From Heligmosomoides polygyrus polygyrus (Eukaryota > Nematoda > Chromadorea > Rhabditida > Heligmosomidae): 64,000 bases of DNA. The stretch lies in assembly GCA_947396885.1 (NCBI GenBank), contig OX377202.1, forward strand, positions 35,207,407-35,271,406. Direction: 5' to 3'. The position numbers were made by a program, and so were the translations under genes. This document shows positions 36,301-47,699 of this stretch, one piece after another. Positions within the stretch are counted from its first letter, which is position 1, and every line of letters starts with the position of its first letter. The notes beneath the pieces are model-generated. The model saw only the letters and a program-made list of their open reading frames with translations, was not told the origin of the DNA and ran no database searches.

Positions 36301-39300
36301 GGAGCAGGAGCGGCAACTGCATGCTGCGGAAATGAGGATGCTAAGGTGGGCATGTGGATGGACCCGTCGGGACAGGGTGCAAAACGAGGATGTTAGGGCA
36401 GTGATGAAGACTGCCCCGATCCAGCTGAAGATGAGGGAGCAGCGCCTAAGGTGGTACGGACACGTCCTCCTCAGAAGGCCAGAAAATCACCCCGTAAGGT
36501 TGGCCCTAGATTTCGAGGCACCCGGAAAGCGTCCGAGAGGAGCCCCAAGGAAAAGGTGGAAGGACGTCATCAAGAGAGATCTCGACGAAGTCGGCGCCAC
36601 GGCAGATGACGCCCTTGATAGGATGAGGTGGCAACAGATCACAACAACATCGGGCCCTGCGACTGCGCGGGACTAAACGCTCAGGAGAAGAAGAAGAAGA
36701 AGAAGAAGAAGAAGAAGAAGAAGAAGAAGAAAAAGAAGGAGAAGAAGAAGAAGCCATAGCATGATTTCTAGCAACTGTGATATCCATCGGGAAAACCAAA
36801 CATAGACCGGCTGATCAGCTTACCGTTAAATGTGTGTTGTGATAGGTCAAGAACGAGAGACCTCCAACGAGGAACGTGCGCAGTACCAAAGGTGTCTTCT
36901 CATCCTTGACGAGCATCACATAGAGAAGGTACGTTACCGGAATGTGTCTGGAAGTTCATCAGCCTCGACAACTGTATTATAGTACTCATTTTGCACATCT
37001 ACAGGTGACACAATGTACGAATGTACCTCTCACTCTGAAAGAAAATGCTGCGAATTCAGTACATGCTACCCAATGATTCTTCCCCTTTTGTCCTCAGGAA
37101 TTGGTAAGAACCTCTGTTACTCATCCACGGTAGTCAGCATTGCGTGATAACTTCGTTCATAGGATGGTTGCGAAACCCTCAGGGAACTAGCTCAGTGACA
37201 AGGGCGTCGAACCAACCTGAACAGAAACAAGCACGCCATGTTGGCGTTGATGAGCGCATTGTAGGCGGCGGAACCTCGCTTCGAATACCCCGTTAGACGA
37301 ACCATCGTGCGTAAATGCAAGAAAATCGTCTGCACCTGAAACGTAGAGGGATGACTGGCAGCTGGAAACACCACATTATTAGCTTAAATTAGGCCATCAT
37401 ATAGAACGAATGCCCTCAGAAAGTGTTCGAAGGCAGCGCCCATCCAAAGCTGAAGGAAGTACGCGTCAAACTCAGGTCAACCAAATCCTTCATCTTCGCA
37501 ATGATGGCTTAACTTCTTCGACAGATTCCCAGAAAACTGCAAAAAACTGGCTAGCTACCCCTCGGCCAGAAGAGCAGCCACCGAACACCACCAGATAATT
37601 AGAACAGCGGCTATACACGCGTTCTTGGTGGCATGCCCGTTCAGCCTGATTGGCTTGACCCGCTCCCGCATCACCATGTAGGCCACATCTACGACTGGAA
37701 CTAAAACACTTCCAGTAATGGCGCCAGTTACGTCAACAGACCTTGAGCTTATGCTCGCCTTTTTTTAGGGAAAGTGTCCAACAGTTCATCGAAGAAGCTC
37801 GAACTATGAGCTTGGTTTAAGCCATACCAGGGCTTTGGAACTGTTTCGCATGCCTAATTCCAAGCATAAAGTGCGATAACCTTGCATTTAGGTCACCACG
37901 ACTTCGACTGTGTGAGTTTTCAGAAATGGTAGAAGCCGCTGTTTAGCTAAGGTAGCTGCTAACTCTGGAAGCAATAGCAGCTTTACTGAGCAGATCGGAG
38001 AATCTCTTGAGCACAGCAAGCCGTTTAATGTAGTGCTAGCGTGGAAACATGTGCCGCTTTGCAGAGACATGACGTATTTTTTAGCCTAGCCCAACGCAAG
38101 CTATGGGGATGAAACTTTCCTAGCCTTAACTGACTACAGCCATAACTCCAACAGCCGGAGTTGAGAAAATACTTATGAAGAACATCACTGTTTTCGATGC
38201 GCTAACCATGAGGCAGTTAAGAATAGTGGAAGGACAAATGCTTGCGATTGTTCCCCTCCTCCTGCCATGTATTTCACTCCTACGTGATAACATGCATAGA
38301 ATGTCTTGGCGTAATGGCTTTCGTCTGAAGAAAAGGGGAGGTGACAAGACGAACCATTGCAGTTTGCTTTTACTTCTCTATACTATTCAAGCAAATTTAA
38401 TGGCGCCGCTTAATATGGTTTAGGAGACCAGCCGAACCAAACGCCTTTCTTCCTTGACTAGTGATAGACACGATGCTATTTCTTAACCATGCAGAGGTAG
38501 AGGGGTTGGCTAACCAGACGAAGACACCAAGCTCAACGTCGACTCCTACACGCTATCGGTGCCTTGACCAACCGCGCAACGTGAGATAAGAAAATTTCAT
38601 AGTGAACGCACAAGGGTGTATTTTTTCGTTCCACAAATGCTAGGCAAATGCTTTTGCCCTGCAACAGAATACACGCCGTGCTTTTTCACGGCTAGAAATT
38701 ATTATTACAAAAAAGGTTGAAGATGTTCGCAGCGTTTTCTTCGAAGAGTTTTATCAAACAACTTGATTTTGATTGAGAAATGTTCGTATTTATTAGAAAT
38801 TGCTTTTTCTCCGCTACAAAACGGTGTTACTTGTTTCTTGGAATAATTTAATTTTTTATTATTATTTTTAAGCATGGAAACAGAATACCCAAAAAGCAAA
38901 ACCAGCATTTTCGACACCTGCTCTTCTTCGTATTTCGTCGTGATCAAAAAGCAGTCCGGGATACCTGCGAGCAGTATGGAGGTGTTCTAAACGCGGTAAT
39001 GATTTGCGAAGTTCTAGAAGGGTGACTTTGACTTCGACGACAACCCCGTGGGGACAACCTTCAGAATTCGATGAAGAGTGCTAAAGGCATTTTTGGACGA
39101 GAACGCTGAACCTTCTCCAACAATTCTAGCTTTAGCCGACGAAATGAACCGCGATCAAATCAATCAGACAGTCCTCAGCCATTTCCACTCGTTGGGATTT
39201 ACCGAAAAATTGCGAGCCTTCCAAAGTGCCCTACGACCTGACTGGAATCAACAAGCAGCCACGTCTTCAAGTAGCCTCACAACATCTCGCCTGGCATCGG

Positions 39301-42300
39301 GCAACATTTGGTGGCCATGTACAACGTTTCTCGTACCGAATCATCACAGGAGACCTCCGTACACCTCGCAAACATCCTGGGCTGCTTTGGCTGCTTTTTG
39401 ACCACGACGAAAGGCGATGAAGAGTTTGATGTCGAAAACGCTTCTTGGGTAATCCATATCTACGCTTAAAAATAGCAAGAAACTAAACCATTCTGAAAAC
39501 AGTTATGTAGAGCAGAAAATGTACTTTCTATTGCAATAAGCACAAACAGATTGCTAAAGAAAAAAATCGTTTAACTCAAACTCTTCGAAGAAAACGCTAT
39601 TTACTTAATCCCATAATATTATAATAATAAAGGATAAAGGACGGCGTTACTCAATCCTTTCTGGAATGCGCCAGCACATTCTACTTCTACGGGTGGTCGT
39701 GGAGGCGACATGAATGCATATTTGGCCGTACAATGACTTGCGGTGGCCAGCCGATGAACAAGTCAGCGCTTTATCCTTCCCAGACAAGTCTGGTACCAAT
39801 TCCCCGACCCCGGAGGGATGGAAGGCTTGGTTGGCCTGGGCGGGAAATCCGAACCAGGAACTTGGTATCGGATGCACGCGGCAGTCGCGTCTCCTCCGAC
39901 TGCGCCACACGCGCCCAATAATATTATTAATAATATTATAATAATATTATAATATTTTTTATAAATTATTCCCAATCCAATACTTTAGGAAGTTGTAAGA
40001 GTTTTTTTTACATTCTGATTCCGCATGGCACCAGATCAAATTTTTAAGGAAATTGAAATCATTTCTGAGAAGCTTGGAAAATTTTTCATCTTCAACGGCG
40101 GCTGCTTACTAATCATCTGAGAATTTTTGCAGCAAAACCAGAAACTCTGCAACACACCTCTACAAGAAGAGCAATCATTGCGAAACCAAACAGCTTGCCA
40201 GTGAATAGAATGATGGAGAACACCGTTAGCACCTGAAGATTAGCTTGAATTAGACACTGCTGTAGAGTGTCTAGGAGAAAAGAACGAAGTCTACCCACCA
40301 GAGAATGATGGACAATGTACTCCTTCGAGTTGTGCGCCTCTCCGTGAATAAGCATGTCTATGAGATCGTAGATGAAGTAGCCTAAAGGAGCGACTATAAG
40401 ACAGAACAGAGCTCGAGGAAGAAGCATTGCTGGAAAGCGCCACGCATTCGGCACTGCGCTCGCCAGACGTCACAGGGCAGAGATGCGTGAAGGCGCGCTT
40501 GCCCCTTGCAATAGGGTGTGGACTTCAAACGCAGACACACGCATCTGTTCTCCTGAGGTCGGATTTCAGTTTCCTCGAAACATCTAATCTTAGGCTGCCA
40601 CGAGTGTGAAGGCGAAAACAGTATTGACATGCAAGGGAATGGTGACCTTCAAAATTGTGTCCTTCGTGCCGAAGGTTAGGCGGAATAATAAGCCGAAAGT
40701 TTTCCCAAAGGATGTTATTAGCAAAGCGAAAATGGAATTTACCCGTGAGTAAACTGACCCATAGAAAATAAGAAGACATATTGTGCAGAGGTAGCTGTGT
40801 AGTCGTATGGTTCCTTTACGTAGTTTGAGTCCGAGAGGAGACTGAAATATTAATAGCTTAACTACAACGAAGACCGTAAGCTTCCAAGTCTTCAAATTTT
40901 TCAAAAGCTTCGAAAATTTTCCGAATTTGTCTTCTGCATCCTACTTGAGTTTCATGCTTCGCCAAAGACGGAAAATTGTGAATTACTGTCATTAGAACTC
41001 GAGAAAAGTTTGGCAGAAGCTTGTAGATCTATGACTACAAAACAATGTCTAAGAGAAAATTCAAATCACACTAGCAGCAAAGACACACTAGCAGCAGAAA
41101 GCTGAGCGATCAGCACTATTGCCTTATAGTCAAAAAACTAGGTTTAAAGCTAAAATGGAAGCGCACTAAAAACAGAATCAGTCCGCTAGAGCACAATAGC
41201 GCCGTCAAACTCAATTCGTTTCCAAAGGATGGCAATACAGCCAATACTAAATAAGTTTCACAAACTTCAGCTTAATTCACCAGCAGAACGTAAGGAAGCT
41301 TATCCTCCCCCGTAACGCTGTTTTATTACGAGCCACACGTGATCTTAAATGTGCCTTCTGTTGCTTAGCATTAGATAAATCAACTGAGACTCAACATTAT
41401 GGGCAAATCCATTCTAACCTGAATAGACAGCCGAGGGATGAGATGGCCGCATGAGTGAAGGAGACAACTCGAACGGAGAAGATGCGTACCTGAAGCTCAT
41501 TGATCAACTCAGCTTCTATTTTTTATTCAGCACACAAGGAACTCATCGAAGAGTCAACAGTCAGTATAGAAGCATGATAAAGCACTGTGCTAGTTTGTGA
41601 TGGACAGAAAACACCACTTTTATCAGTTTTTGTCAAAAAGTGCGCGTAAAGCAGTGACTGAGGTATCGGCTTCAGAAAATGAATATAATTATTTATTCAT
41701 CCCTTTCATTTGTTTATGCATGAATTTACTTGCTTTGTTTATTGCACACCGGAAATAACATTAAGACAAATAAAGATTTCGAAAATCAGTAGACCTGTGA
41801 TTTTCACCCACTGCATTACTTACCAGTGAACGGTTTTAATTTCAAATAGAATTCTAATTAGTGCACTAGGTAGCCAGATGGATTCTGGGCTAATCACAGC
41901 AATGCATGTATGTTGAGGCCTGTGGCATATGCTATACTTCGGCGACAGCGTCGGTGACGCGGTGTTGCGCGGGTGGCCACGCAGTTCGCAACTACTCGAG
42001 CAACATTGTCGCCGAGACCCGTCGCCGGTGGTATGCCATAGGCCTAAGCAATAAAATGCAACTCCTGAACTGGTTGTCAGTGTTGATTTTTGGTTGGTTC
42101 CTTCGCTAAAAAGTTCTTATCTGAACATAAAGGAGGTCGAAAAACGAATCTCAAATTCGGGATCAGTACACAGAATAACCACTCCATGTGAAGCTTGATC
42201 AAATCGGCGACCCTAAACCGACCACCATTACACATCCATGCTCGCCGTAAGTGGCCCCAGTTGCCTACTCATACCCACAAGCAACCTAACGATAACGGTA

Positions 42301-45179
42301 TTCTAGGCTTAGGCAGTCATGAAGCACACCAACACCAACGTTTTATGTTTTATCTCCAACTTTTTCAAATACCGAAGAAACCAAAAAGACTGTGTTGATA
42401 ATCATCAAAGCCGTTTGTTGCTCCTCACGGATGCTTCCTCGACTAGACATTCACTAGAAACTAAATAGATGGGAGGTTGAGACCCCTCCTTGGTTAGAAA
42501 AGCAGATGATTAAATCACCCAGAAAAGCATCCCAATTCGAAAGTTTCGATGTTTGTTGATCGTTCTGCAATTTGCCGGAATACCCTATCTGTCCGTTAGT
42601 TAGCAAGATCGCCCTTTTTTTAAAAATGAAGTGATTGGAGTTTTGAAGCGAAGCGACCACGGCTGGCAGCGACACACATACCTCTTTTTATAGACTTCTG
42701 CGTAAACGTGGTGGATTCAATCGAAAATTGAATAAAACTGCTGTCTGCTCTGCTGCAGGCTGCCTCTGATTTGTCGAGTACGGAGGGAAGAAAACTTAGT
42801 TAAAAGTTAGAAGAAACGTTAATTGGCGTACTAGCGAAGTAGATCTAGCAGCACGTCTACTGCCACTGACGACCCTCAGCCTCACCAGCTTATCAATGAC
42901 TTTGCCTATCCACACCACCACTGTATAATTTCCGTTATCCGTAGCTAAAGATTATGCATTATTACAAAGACACGGCGCTTGACATCCCGCTGTTCCTTTG
43001 AGATTTATCCTAGGCGGCTATCTCCAAGCGATAAGTTCTCTCCCGAAATCGAGATATATTAACTGACATATCCACGTACCACAGAAGACCATGAAGACAC
43101 TGAAAAACGTGGAAAAGCTGCAGTACAATCTATCCTGAATAGAGTGGCACACCAAAACATCGGCTGACCGGACCAGGGGTGCACACAAAATTCTGTGCGT
43201 TAAATTTTTTAAACGAATTTTTTAAGGAAAAACTTTCCTTAAATTTCCGGTAAATCGTCAACTTTCGTTAAAAAGTACAAACCGCTGCAAACCGTTATTT
43301 CAAGTAGAAAAAGTCGAGGAAAGCCATACACGTTTCAACTTCGAGAGGTCAACAGCTAAAGTTCATGAAATTAAGTGTAACACGGCAATGTAAAATTAAC
43401 AATTCATCATCCTCAAACACAGAAAAATAGATGAGCCTTCAGCAACAAATTATCTACAGGGTGTAAAATAAGCGAGGGATGGAATTATCATGCATGATGA
43501 TCACCGATCAGGCAAAACCCGAAGTTCCCTCTTTCTTAGTTTATTGCGAAACCGTTTTGAGTGACTGTTCTACGAGCATATACAATCTCGATGCGGGCAT
43601 CACCCCATTAATTACAGAAAGATTTAATGAAGACACAATTAAATCCTATCAGTGGAATGTTAACACGTTGTCGAACGCACGATTTTCGACTGCCTGGTGT
43701 GTGGGACCGATCCATTTTTTGCAAGGTCGTGACCGTGACACGACATCGTGTCACACGATGTTGTGTCACGGTCTCGGCCTTACACTGCCGAAAAAGTGTA
43801 ATACGTCGTTAGTGTAAACGTTCAGAAAAGTACCTTTCCTAATTTTTGTTATTAGCTTTCCTATTGTTTCTTATTTTTGTAATTTTTTCTTAAATGGTTT
43901 AAAATACGCCCAGCGGCCAAAAGCATTCTCTTCGTCAGGATTGTTCCAGGTGGCGAACAAAGGTGTTATGGGAGAAGCACTGCCAGGTGAGTATCGGCAT
44001 ATCTTACGATGAGGTTATACCAGTATCCATGTGATTCGTTGGCGTGCTTGGGAGCTCGGCGAAGAATTTTCTAGGTCCAAAATGCATCAAAGGATAGAAG
44101 GATGAAGGGCGGCATTACTCAATCACTCTCCCACCACGCATTCCACTTCTACGGGATGTCGTAGAGGCGATTTGAATGCGTATTAGGTCATACAATTACT
44201 TGCAGTGGCCAGCCGATGGACAAGAGACAAGTCTGGTACCAATTCACCGAACCCGGAGGGATGGAAGGCTTGGTTGGCCTGGGCGGGAAATCCGAACCAG
44301 GAACCTGGTATCGAGGCACGTGACAACCGGCATCTCCTCCGACTGCGCTAGATGCCCTCGACATACATTTAAAAAATTCAAAACAATTCATGAAAACATT
44401 AAAATATTCTTGCTGATTTCAATAGTTTTTTAGGAACAGTCCTAATAGGGACGATGAGACCTGCAACTTTAGTGGAGACTAAGGAGAAATGTGATAAACC
44501 CACTGAGAAAAAAAATCCGTTAAAGATTCCGCTAAATTTCTAAAAATTTCCGTTAAGTCGTTAAATTCGTTAAATCGTTAACCGTTAAATGTGCACCCTG
44601 GACCGGACTTTCTGAGGAAGCTGATAGTGAGAAGAGACACAACGTTTGCCAGATTGCGACTACAAATAGCGTGTTCCTTGATCCGGTAAAGGGTCATTTC
44701 CTAAATAAACTCTCTGAAAAGTTGTGGACTACACCAATTAAGGGTCTCACTAAAGTCCTCTTCTAGACCTTGTTTTTGGTAGTCTCGCGAATAATTTTTT
44801 TTGTTGAGGGATAGACTTATCTCGCATGCGAAGTAGCAGTTTGTATAGTATAATATCGCTCTACTGGAGGTTCGTGCAAGACAGTGTTAGGCGCGGCCTT
44901 CTTTAGATACAAGGGTTGAAGCAATGGGAACGTAGCATTAGTGCATCTATAACACATCTATCTATGGCAGGAATACTCTGCCGTACACAGGCAGGAACTG
45001 AAAAGAAGAGGCTCTGAATGCCCTAGTCATAAGCTCCTCCGAAAATGAAGATGATTTATCACTTCACTCACCTTGTTCAGGGACCACTCGCGTGCTAGCA
45101 AACCGACTGTCGCCTTTGCGATGAGATACTCAAGCCGAAGCAGTATCGAGACACCGAGGCAGAACACAACTCGGATCAT
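33340..45179 (-). CDS. TLC-domain membrane protein, gene B (8 exons)
   Basis: Exons in coding order: 45072-45179, 41419-41489, 40759-40841, 40299-40381, 40158-40232, 37217-37335, 36824-36947 and 33340-33444. Phases join throughout, giving 255 aa. Internal exon lengths equal those of gene A. The TLC domain shows RVVSFTHAAISS, LFSMGYFIYDLIDMLIHG with the His pair in YIVHHSL (residues 112-113), LFTGKLFGFAMIALLVE, TIFLHLRTMVRLTGYS and FLTYHNTHLT. The last exon is only 34 codons (VAMVKADGFFGYET at its start, KVKKTS at its end), about half that of gene A. The start ATG follows TGTTTCAG by four bases, as at a spliced-leader site; an upstream in-frame start is possible. The role is likely in membrane lipid handling by family; the substrate is unknown. 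Introns 1, 5 and 7 carry transposons. Confidence 0.87.
34514..36751 (+). mobile_element. RTE-like LINE with (GAA)n tail, 5'-truncated, broken ORF
   Basis: Two ORFs cover the element (34516-35160 and 35252-36676). The first ends RWEEYFKET. The second has LGKAAGPDGVPVEAWK, FLDLEKAYDRLP and the catalytic YADDIALVAH (TAC at 35903), then a C-terminal MRMLRWACGWTRRDRV block. A stop and frameshift near 35160-35230 splits the ORF. Two compensating frame changes near 35675-35730 replace the expected sequence after AYDRLP. A (GAA)n run at about 36684-36751 is the 3' tail. The target-site duplication is AGCCATAGCA (34504-34513 and 36752-36761). It is in antisense orientation in intron 7 of TLC gene B. 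It is probably dead. Confidence 0.8.
36684..36751. repeat. (GAA)n microsatellite, LINE 3' tail
   Basis: GAAGAAGAA repeats with few interruptions lie between the LINE stop codon and the target-site duplication. Confidence 0.85.
38731..39598 (+). mobile_element. mariner deletion derivative
   Basis: The inverted ends are AGCGTTTTCTTCGAAGAGTT (38731) and its complement at 39577-39597. The plus strand at 39020-39415 encodes the mariner N-terminal region: LKAFLDENAEPSPTILALAD, then LSHFHSLGFTEKL, then, after a frame change, YDLTGINKQPRLQVASQHLA. The catalytic half is absent. It lies in intron 5 of TLC gene B. Confidence 0.6.
39630..39917 (-). mobile_element. tRNA-derived SINE
   Basis: Read on the minus strand it starts with GCGCGTGTGGCGCAGTCGGA (A-box-like). 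The body has AGGCCAACCAAGCC, CGGCTGGCCACCGCAAG and CCCGTAGAAGTAGAATG, and ends in CCTTTATCCTTT. An AT-rich run flanks its head. It lies in intron 5 of gene B. Confidence 0.65.
41490..43165. other. Intron 1 of TLC gene B, left part
   Basis: A small inverted-repeat element near 41915-42043 (AGGCCTGTGGCATATGC against GGTATGCCATAGGCCT) is the only structure I can support. Confidence 0.4.
43660..43816. mobile_element. Small piggyBac-type element in hAT-like copy 2
   Basis: It starts TTAACACGTTGTCGAACGC and contains the palindromic GACACGACATCGTGTCAC. The right end is mutated (GTGTAAACG where TTAA is expected). It is the counterpart of 22742-22847. Confidence 0.45.
44089..44356 (-). mobile_element. 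tRNA-derived SINE inside hAT-like copy 2
   Basis: Minus-strand copy with the body blocks AGGCCAACCAAGCC, TCGGCTGGCCACTGCAAG and ATCCCGTAGAAGTGGAATG. Its head lies near 44350. It keeps the same relative position as the SINE in copy 1. Confidence 0.65.
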
Positions 45180-45191
45180 CGGGCTGAAACA
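45177..45191 (-). promoter_or_regulatory. Probable trans-splice acceptor of TLC gene B
   Basis: TGTTTCAG (minus strand) ends just above 45183, four bases before the ATG at 45177-45179. This is a strong nematode acceptor with no upstream exon in sight, consistent with spliced-leader addition. Confidence 0.45.
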
Positions 45192-45411
45192 CAGCTCATG
45201 CAGCGCGCAAGGCATGAAACGCGATGAATAGCACACACAGACGATGATCTTGAAGAATTTGCGAAGCTAAAGTAAGACGTCGATGTGCATCAAGTTTCAA
45301 ATAAACGTCACAGGCGCTCATAGATGCATCGTTACCCAAAAGGGGATGCTTAGGTAGATGAATTCGTTACAGAAACCCTTTAAAAATTGCGCAATTACTC
45401 TCTGGACGCAA

Positions 45412-45822
45412 AGCGTGTTAGAGGGCTGCAAGGTTATGATGATGACTTCTCTTCCTCGTTTTTCTTACTGTAGTTTCGTATTCCAACGGAATTCTAGAAC
45501 TGGAGTGACTGCTCTAAGGAACGCACAACATGCCGTCCTAGGATGCTCCGCACATTGAAGAAATCCACTTCTAAGTGAGAGTGCCCCCTAATCCTCATAG
45601 AGCCAATTTCTGTACAAAAATAAGCGTTAAGGGGGTTAGGGGGCACTCTGTCATCGGCGTGAATTTTTTTGATGTACAGCTCACAGAAGAATAGCATGCT
45701 ACGCTTAGCTTGCAGTGGTCCAGCCCAACAGTAGGGTTCCGCTGGAATATGAAACTATAGTAGGAAAAAGGAATAAGAAATGTCGCGGTCCCTATATTGT
45801 ACCCCCTCCCTCTAACACGCAC
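45412..45822. mobile_element. Foldback element with inner palindrome
   Basis: The arms 45412-45560 and 45655-45822 are imperfect inverted copies ending in GCGTGTTAGAGGG. The arms translate to similar short peptides (FSYCSFVFQRN and FSYYSFIFQRN). The centre (45573-45651) is a smaller palindrome with GAGTGCCCCCTAA ends. Confidence 0.5.
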
Positions 45823-45829
45823 TGCGCCC

Positions 45830-46920
45830 GAAAATAAGTACAGGAAGAACGCACGGATTCAGAAGCAATCTGGAGACGAAGGAGTTCGGAGCAGCTGAAG
45901 CATAAAAGCTGAAACATAGTAGGAAGAAGCCGAAGTAGCCCTCTGATTTACATGGATCTACAGATTGATATCAGCCGAGGAATCCATGTACGATCGCAAT
46001 CTGACAAGATCGATTGTGAGATCGAAATCGTACGTCTTAGCTGGTTCCACCCCCTTGGCAATCGGATTGCCTTCGACGTAGCACGTCGTCGTCACTTTCT
46101 CGTAAAAGGGAAGACACGAGCCCTCAACACGTGGCTGATGCGACTTACAGAGCTCCAAATGTGATTTTCTGAAGCGCGCTTTTTCTTATTCTGTGGCGAT
46201 TGTCTTGGAGTCGCAAAATATGTGCTCGAGCAGGCAAAAATGGAAGAAGCCGTTGCGTTTTGAAACTTGCAGAGAAAAATGGTCCAAAATGCACTCATAT
46301 GGTAAAATTTTCAGCGAAACCTTTTATCCTATTTTGACAATTTCTCAGGTTCCTTATAACAAATATTATTATTTGCAGAACTGCTTTTCGACTTCTTCGA
46401 CAATGAATTATTTCTTTTAGTAAAACAAACCTCCAATTTTCAAATGGGAAAGTTTTTCAAGGATCTGCAAGTTCCTTCGTCGAGGCGGTGAAGATAAAGT
46501 TTCTCTCTGGTGTAGGCAACGGACCAGTTTACATTATTCTGGCTACGTCGCATTACAGAAAACCCCATGGCTTTCGCATTCACGGCATAGACCTCATATC
46601 GGATGGCTTTTTAGTTTACTAATTCTAGATGGTCAGCAGGTGTTTTTGTTGCAACACTCATATTTGGGTTACTTTACGCAAACAGAACTTTTGTTTCAGT
46701 CAAATAAAAATCACAATGCCCTGGTAAGTCCATGGTGCAATTTTTTGAGCTAAAAAATTCTGTCTTCCTGCGCTTTAGGACAAATATTAAATCAGTGGTT
46801 TTATTTAAAAAAGGAAAACATAAATTTTTAAGCGCCTACTGGAACAATGAATTTCAAAAAATCAAAGAAAATTATTTAAAAAATCCTTAAAGAAAAATGT
46901 TCTTACCTCTGCGTGTTAGA
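45830..46920. other. Noncoding; one unexplained minus-strand ORF
   Basis: The minus-strand ORF 45958-46158 has a protein-like stretch (CYVEGNPIAKGVEPAKTYDF) but no splice support or recognised family. The rest is AT-rich and empty. Confidence 0.25.
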
Positions 46921-46924
46921 GAGT

Positions 46925-47110
46925 CTTTAGTTTGATCTCGAACACGCTAGTTTGGACTCGGAAGATGTTCCGATTTTTCTTCTGTTTTTAAAACGTCAAG
47001 CTTGCTTCAAAGAGTGTCCAATTTGACTCGAAGCGTTTGCAATTTGATTTGAAATGTGTTCAACTTGAAACGAGAGGCGTCCAGCGTGACGTGAAATGGT
47101 ATATATGAAA
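46925..47110 (+). repeat. 21-bp degenerate tandem repeats ending in TATATA
   Basis: Units such as CAATTTGACTCGAAGCGTTTG recur about every 21 bases and run into GGTATATATG. They resemble the ends of the element at 363-1183; the partner end was not found. Confidence 0.45.
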
Positions 47111-47262
47111 GATTTTGTTTCAATGGAGGTATTGTACAGGTAAAAATGGATGCTTTTTTGTATTCGACGTCTCGTGTTCCGGTTTCCGACCATTATTGAG
47201 TCCGCCGATCTGCCTTTCGCCTTCAGCATTTTCCATAAAAATGCGTACATCCCGTTACTTGG

Positions 47263-47658
47263 CGAGGTTCAATCCCAATGAGGGGGGGGGGGGGGGGGGA
47301 GGGGCACGGCGGCCTCGGGACGGAACACATGTGTGCGCGTCGACAGGTCACCGTGGCGATACGTACAGGGATGTCTGAGGGCTCCACGTATCGACCCACG
47401 TCTGCGGGCTCCACGAATCGACACACGGCTACTGTACGGCTATTCCGGTACGTATCGCTACGGTGAACCTGTCGACCCGCCCTTTTCTCGTTTTTTCGTC
47501 CGATGTTTTTTCGTCTGAATTTCCTCTTTATTTAAGGAAGGAGACTGCAATAGCCATAGTAGGGGTTCAGGAAGGCATGTTATGCTGCAAGTATTCATCT
47601 CTATGTAGTGTTTGGAGGTGCGTATGGAGTGGCCCCCCATTGGGATTGTACCCCTGGC
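47263..47658. mobile_element. TIR element with internal hairpin and G run
   Basis: TTCAATCCCAATGAGGGGGG at the left pairs with CCCCCCATTGGGATTG near 47635. Inside, CGACAGGTCACCGTGGCGAT (47340) pairs with ATCGCTACGGTGAACCTGTC (47455). An 18-bp G run starts at 47282. Confidence 0.45.
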
Positions 47659-47699
47659 GATTGATAAGCATTAGGATAATGTTAGAAGAGAAATATCTG

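Larger units (their letters stand above)
43174..44600. mobile_element. hAT-like non-autonomous composite element, copy 2
   Basis: The ends are CAGGGGTGCACA and, slightly changed, TGTGCACCCTG. A perfect 8-bp duplication, GACCGGAC, flanks it (43166-43173 and 44601-44608). Relative to copy 1 it is inverted and has the same parts: subterminal TTAACG runs, the SINE (44089-44356) and the small TTAA-type element (43660-43816). It lies in intron 1 of TLC gene B. No transposase is visible. Confidence 0.7.

Noticed and set aside
36506..36799. 97-aa minus-strand serine-rich ORF
   Set aside because: The serine run is the antisense of the (GAA)n tail of the LINE.
40743..40841. Phase-0, 33-codon version of TLC gene B exon 3 ending at GTAAAT
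   Set aside because: The phase-1 reading ending at 40759 (GTCAGT donor) gives an 83-bp exon equal to its counterpart in gene A and a proper TLC sequence.
47340..47480. A CRISPR-like or riboswitch-like hairpin
   Set aside because: It is a single inverted repeat inside a TIR element of a eukaryotic genome, with no spaced repeat array.
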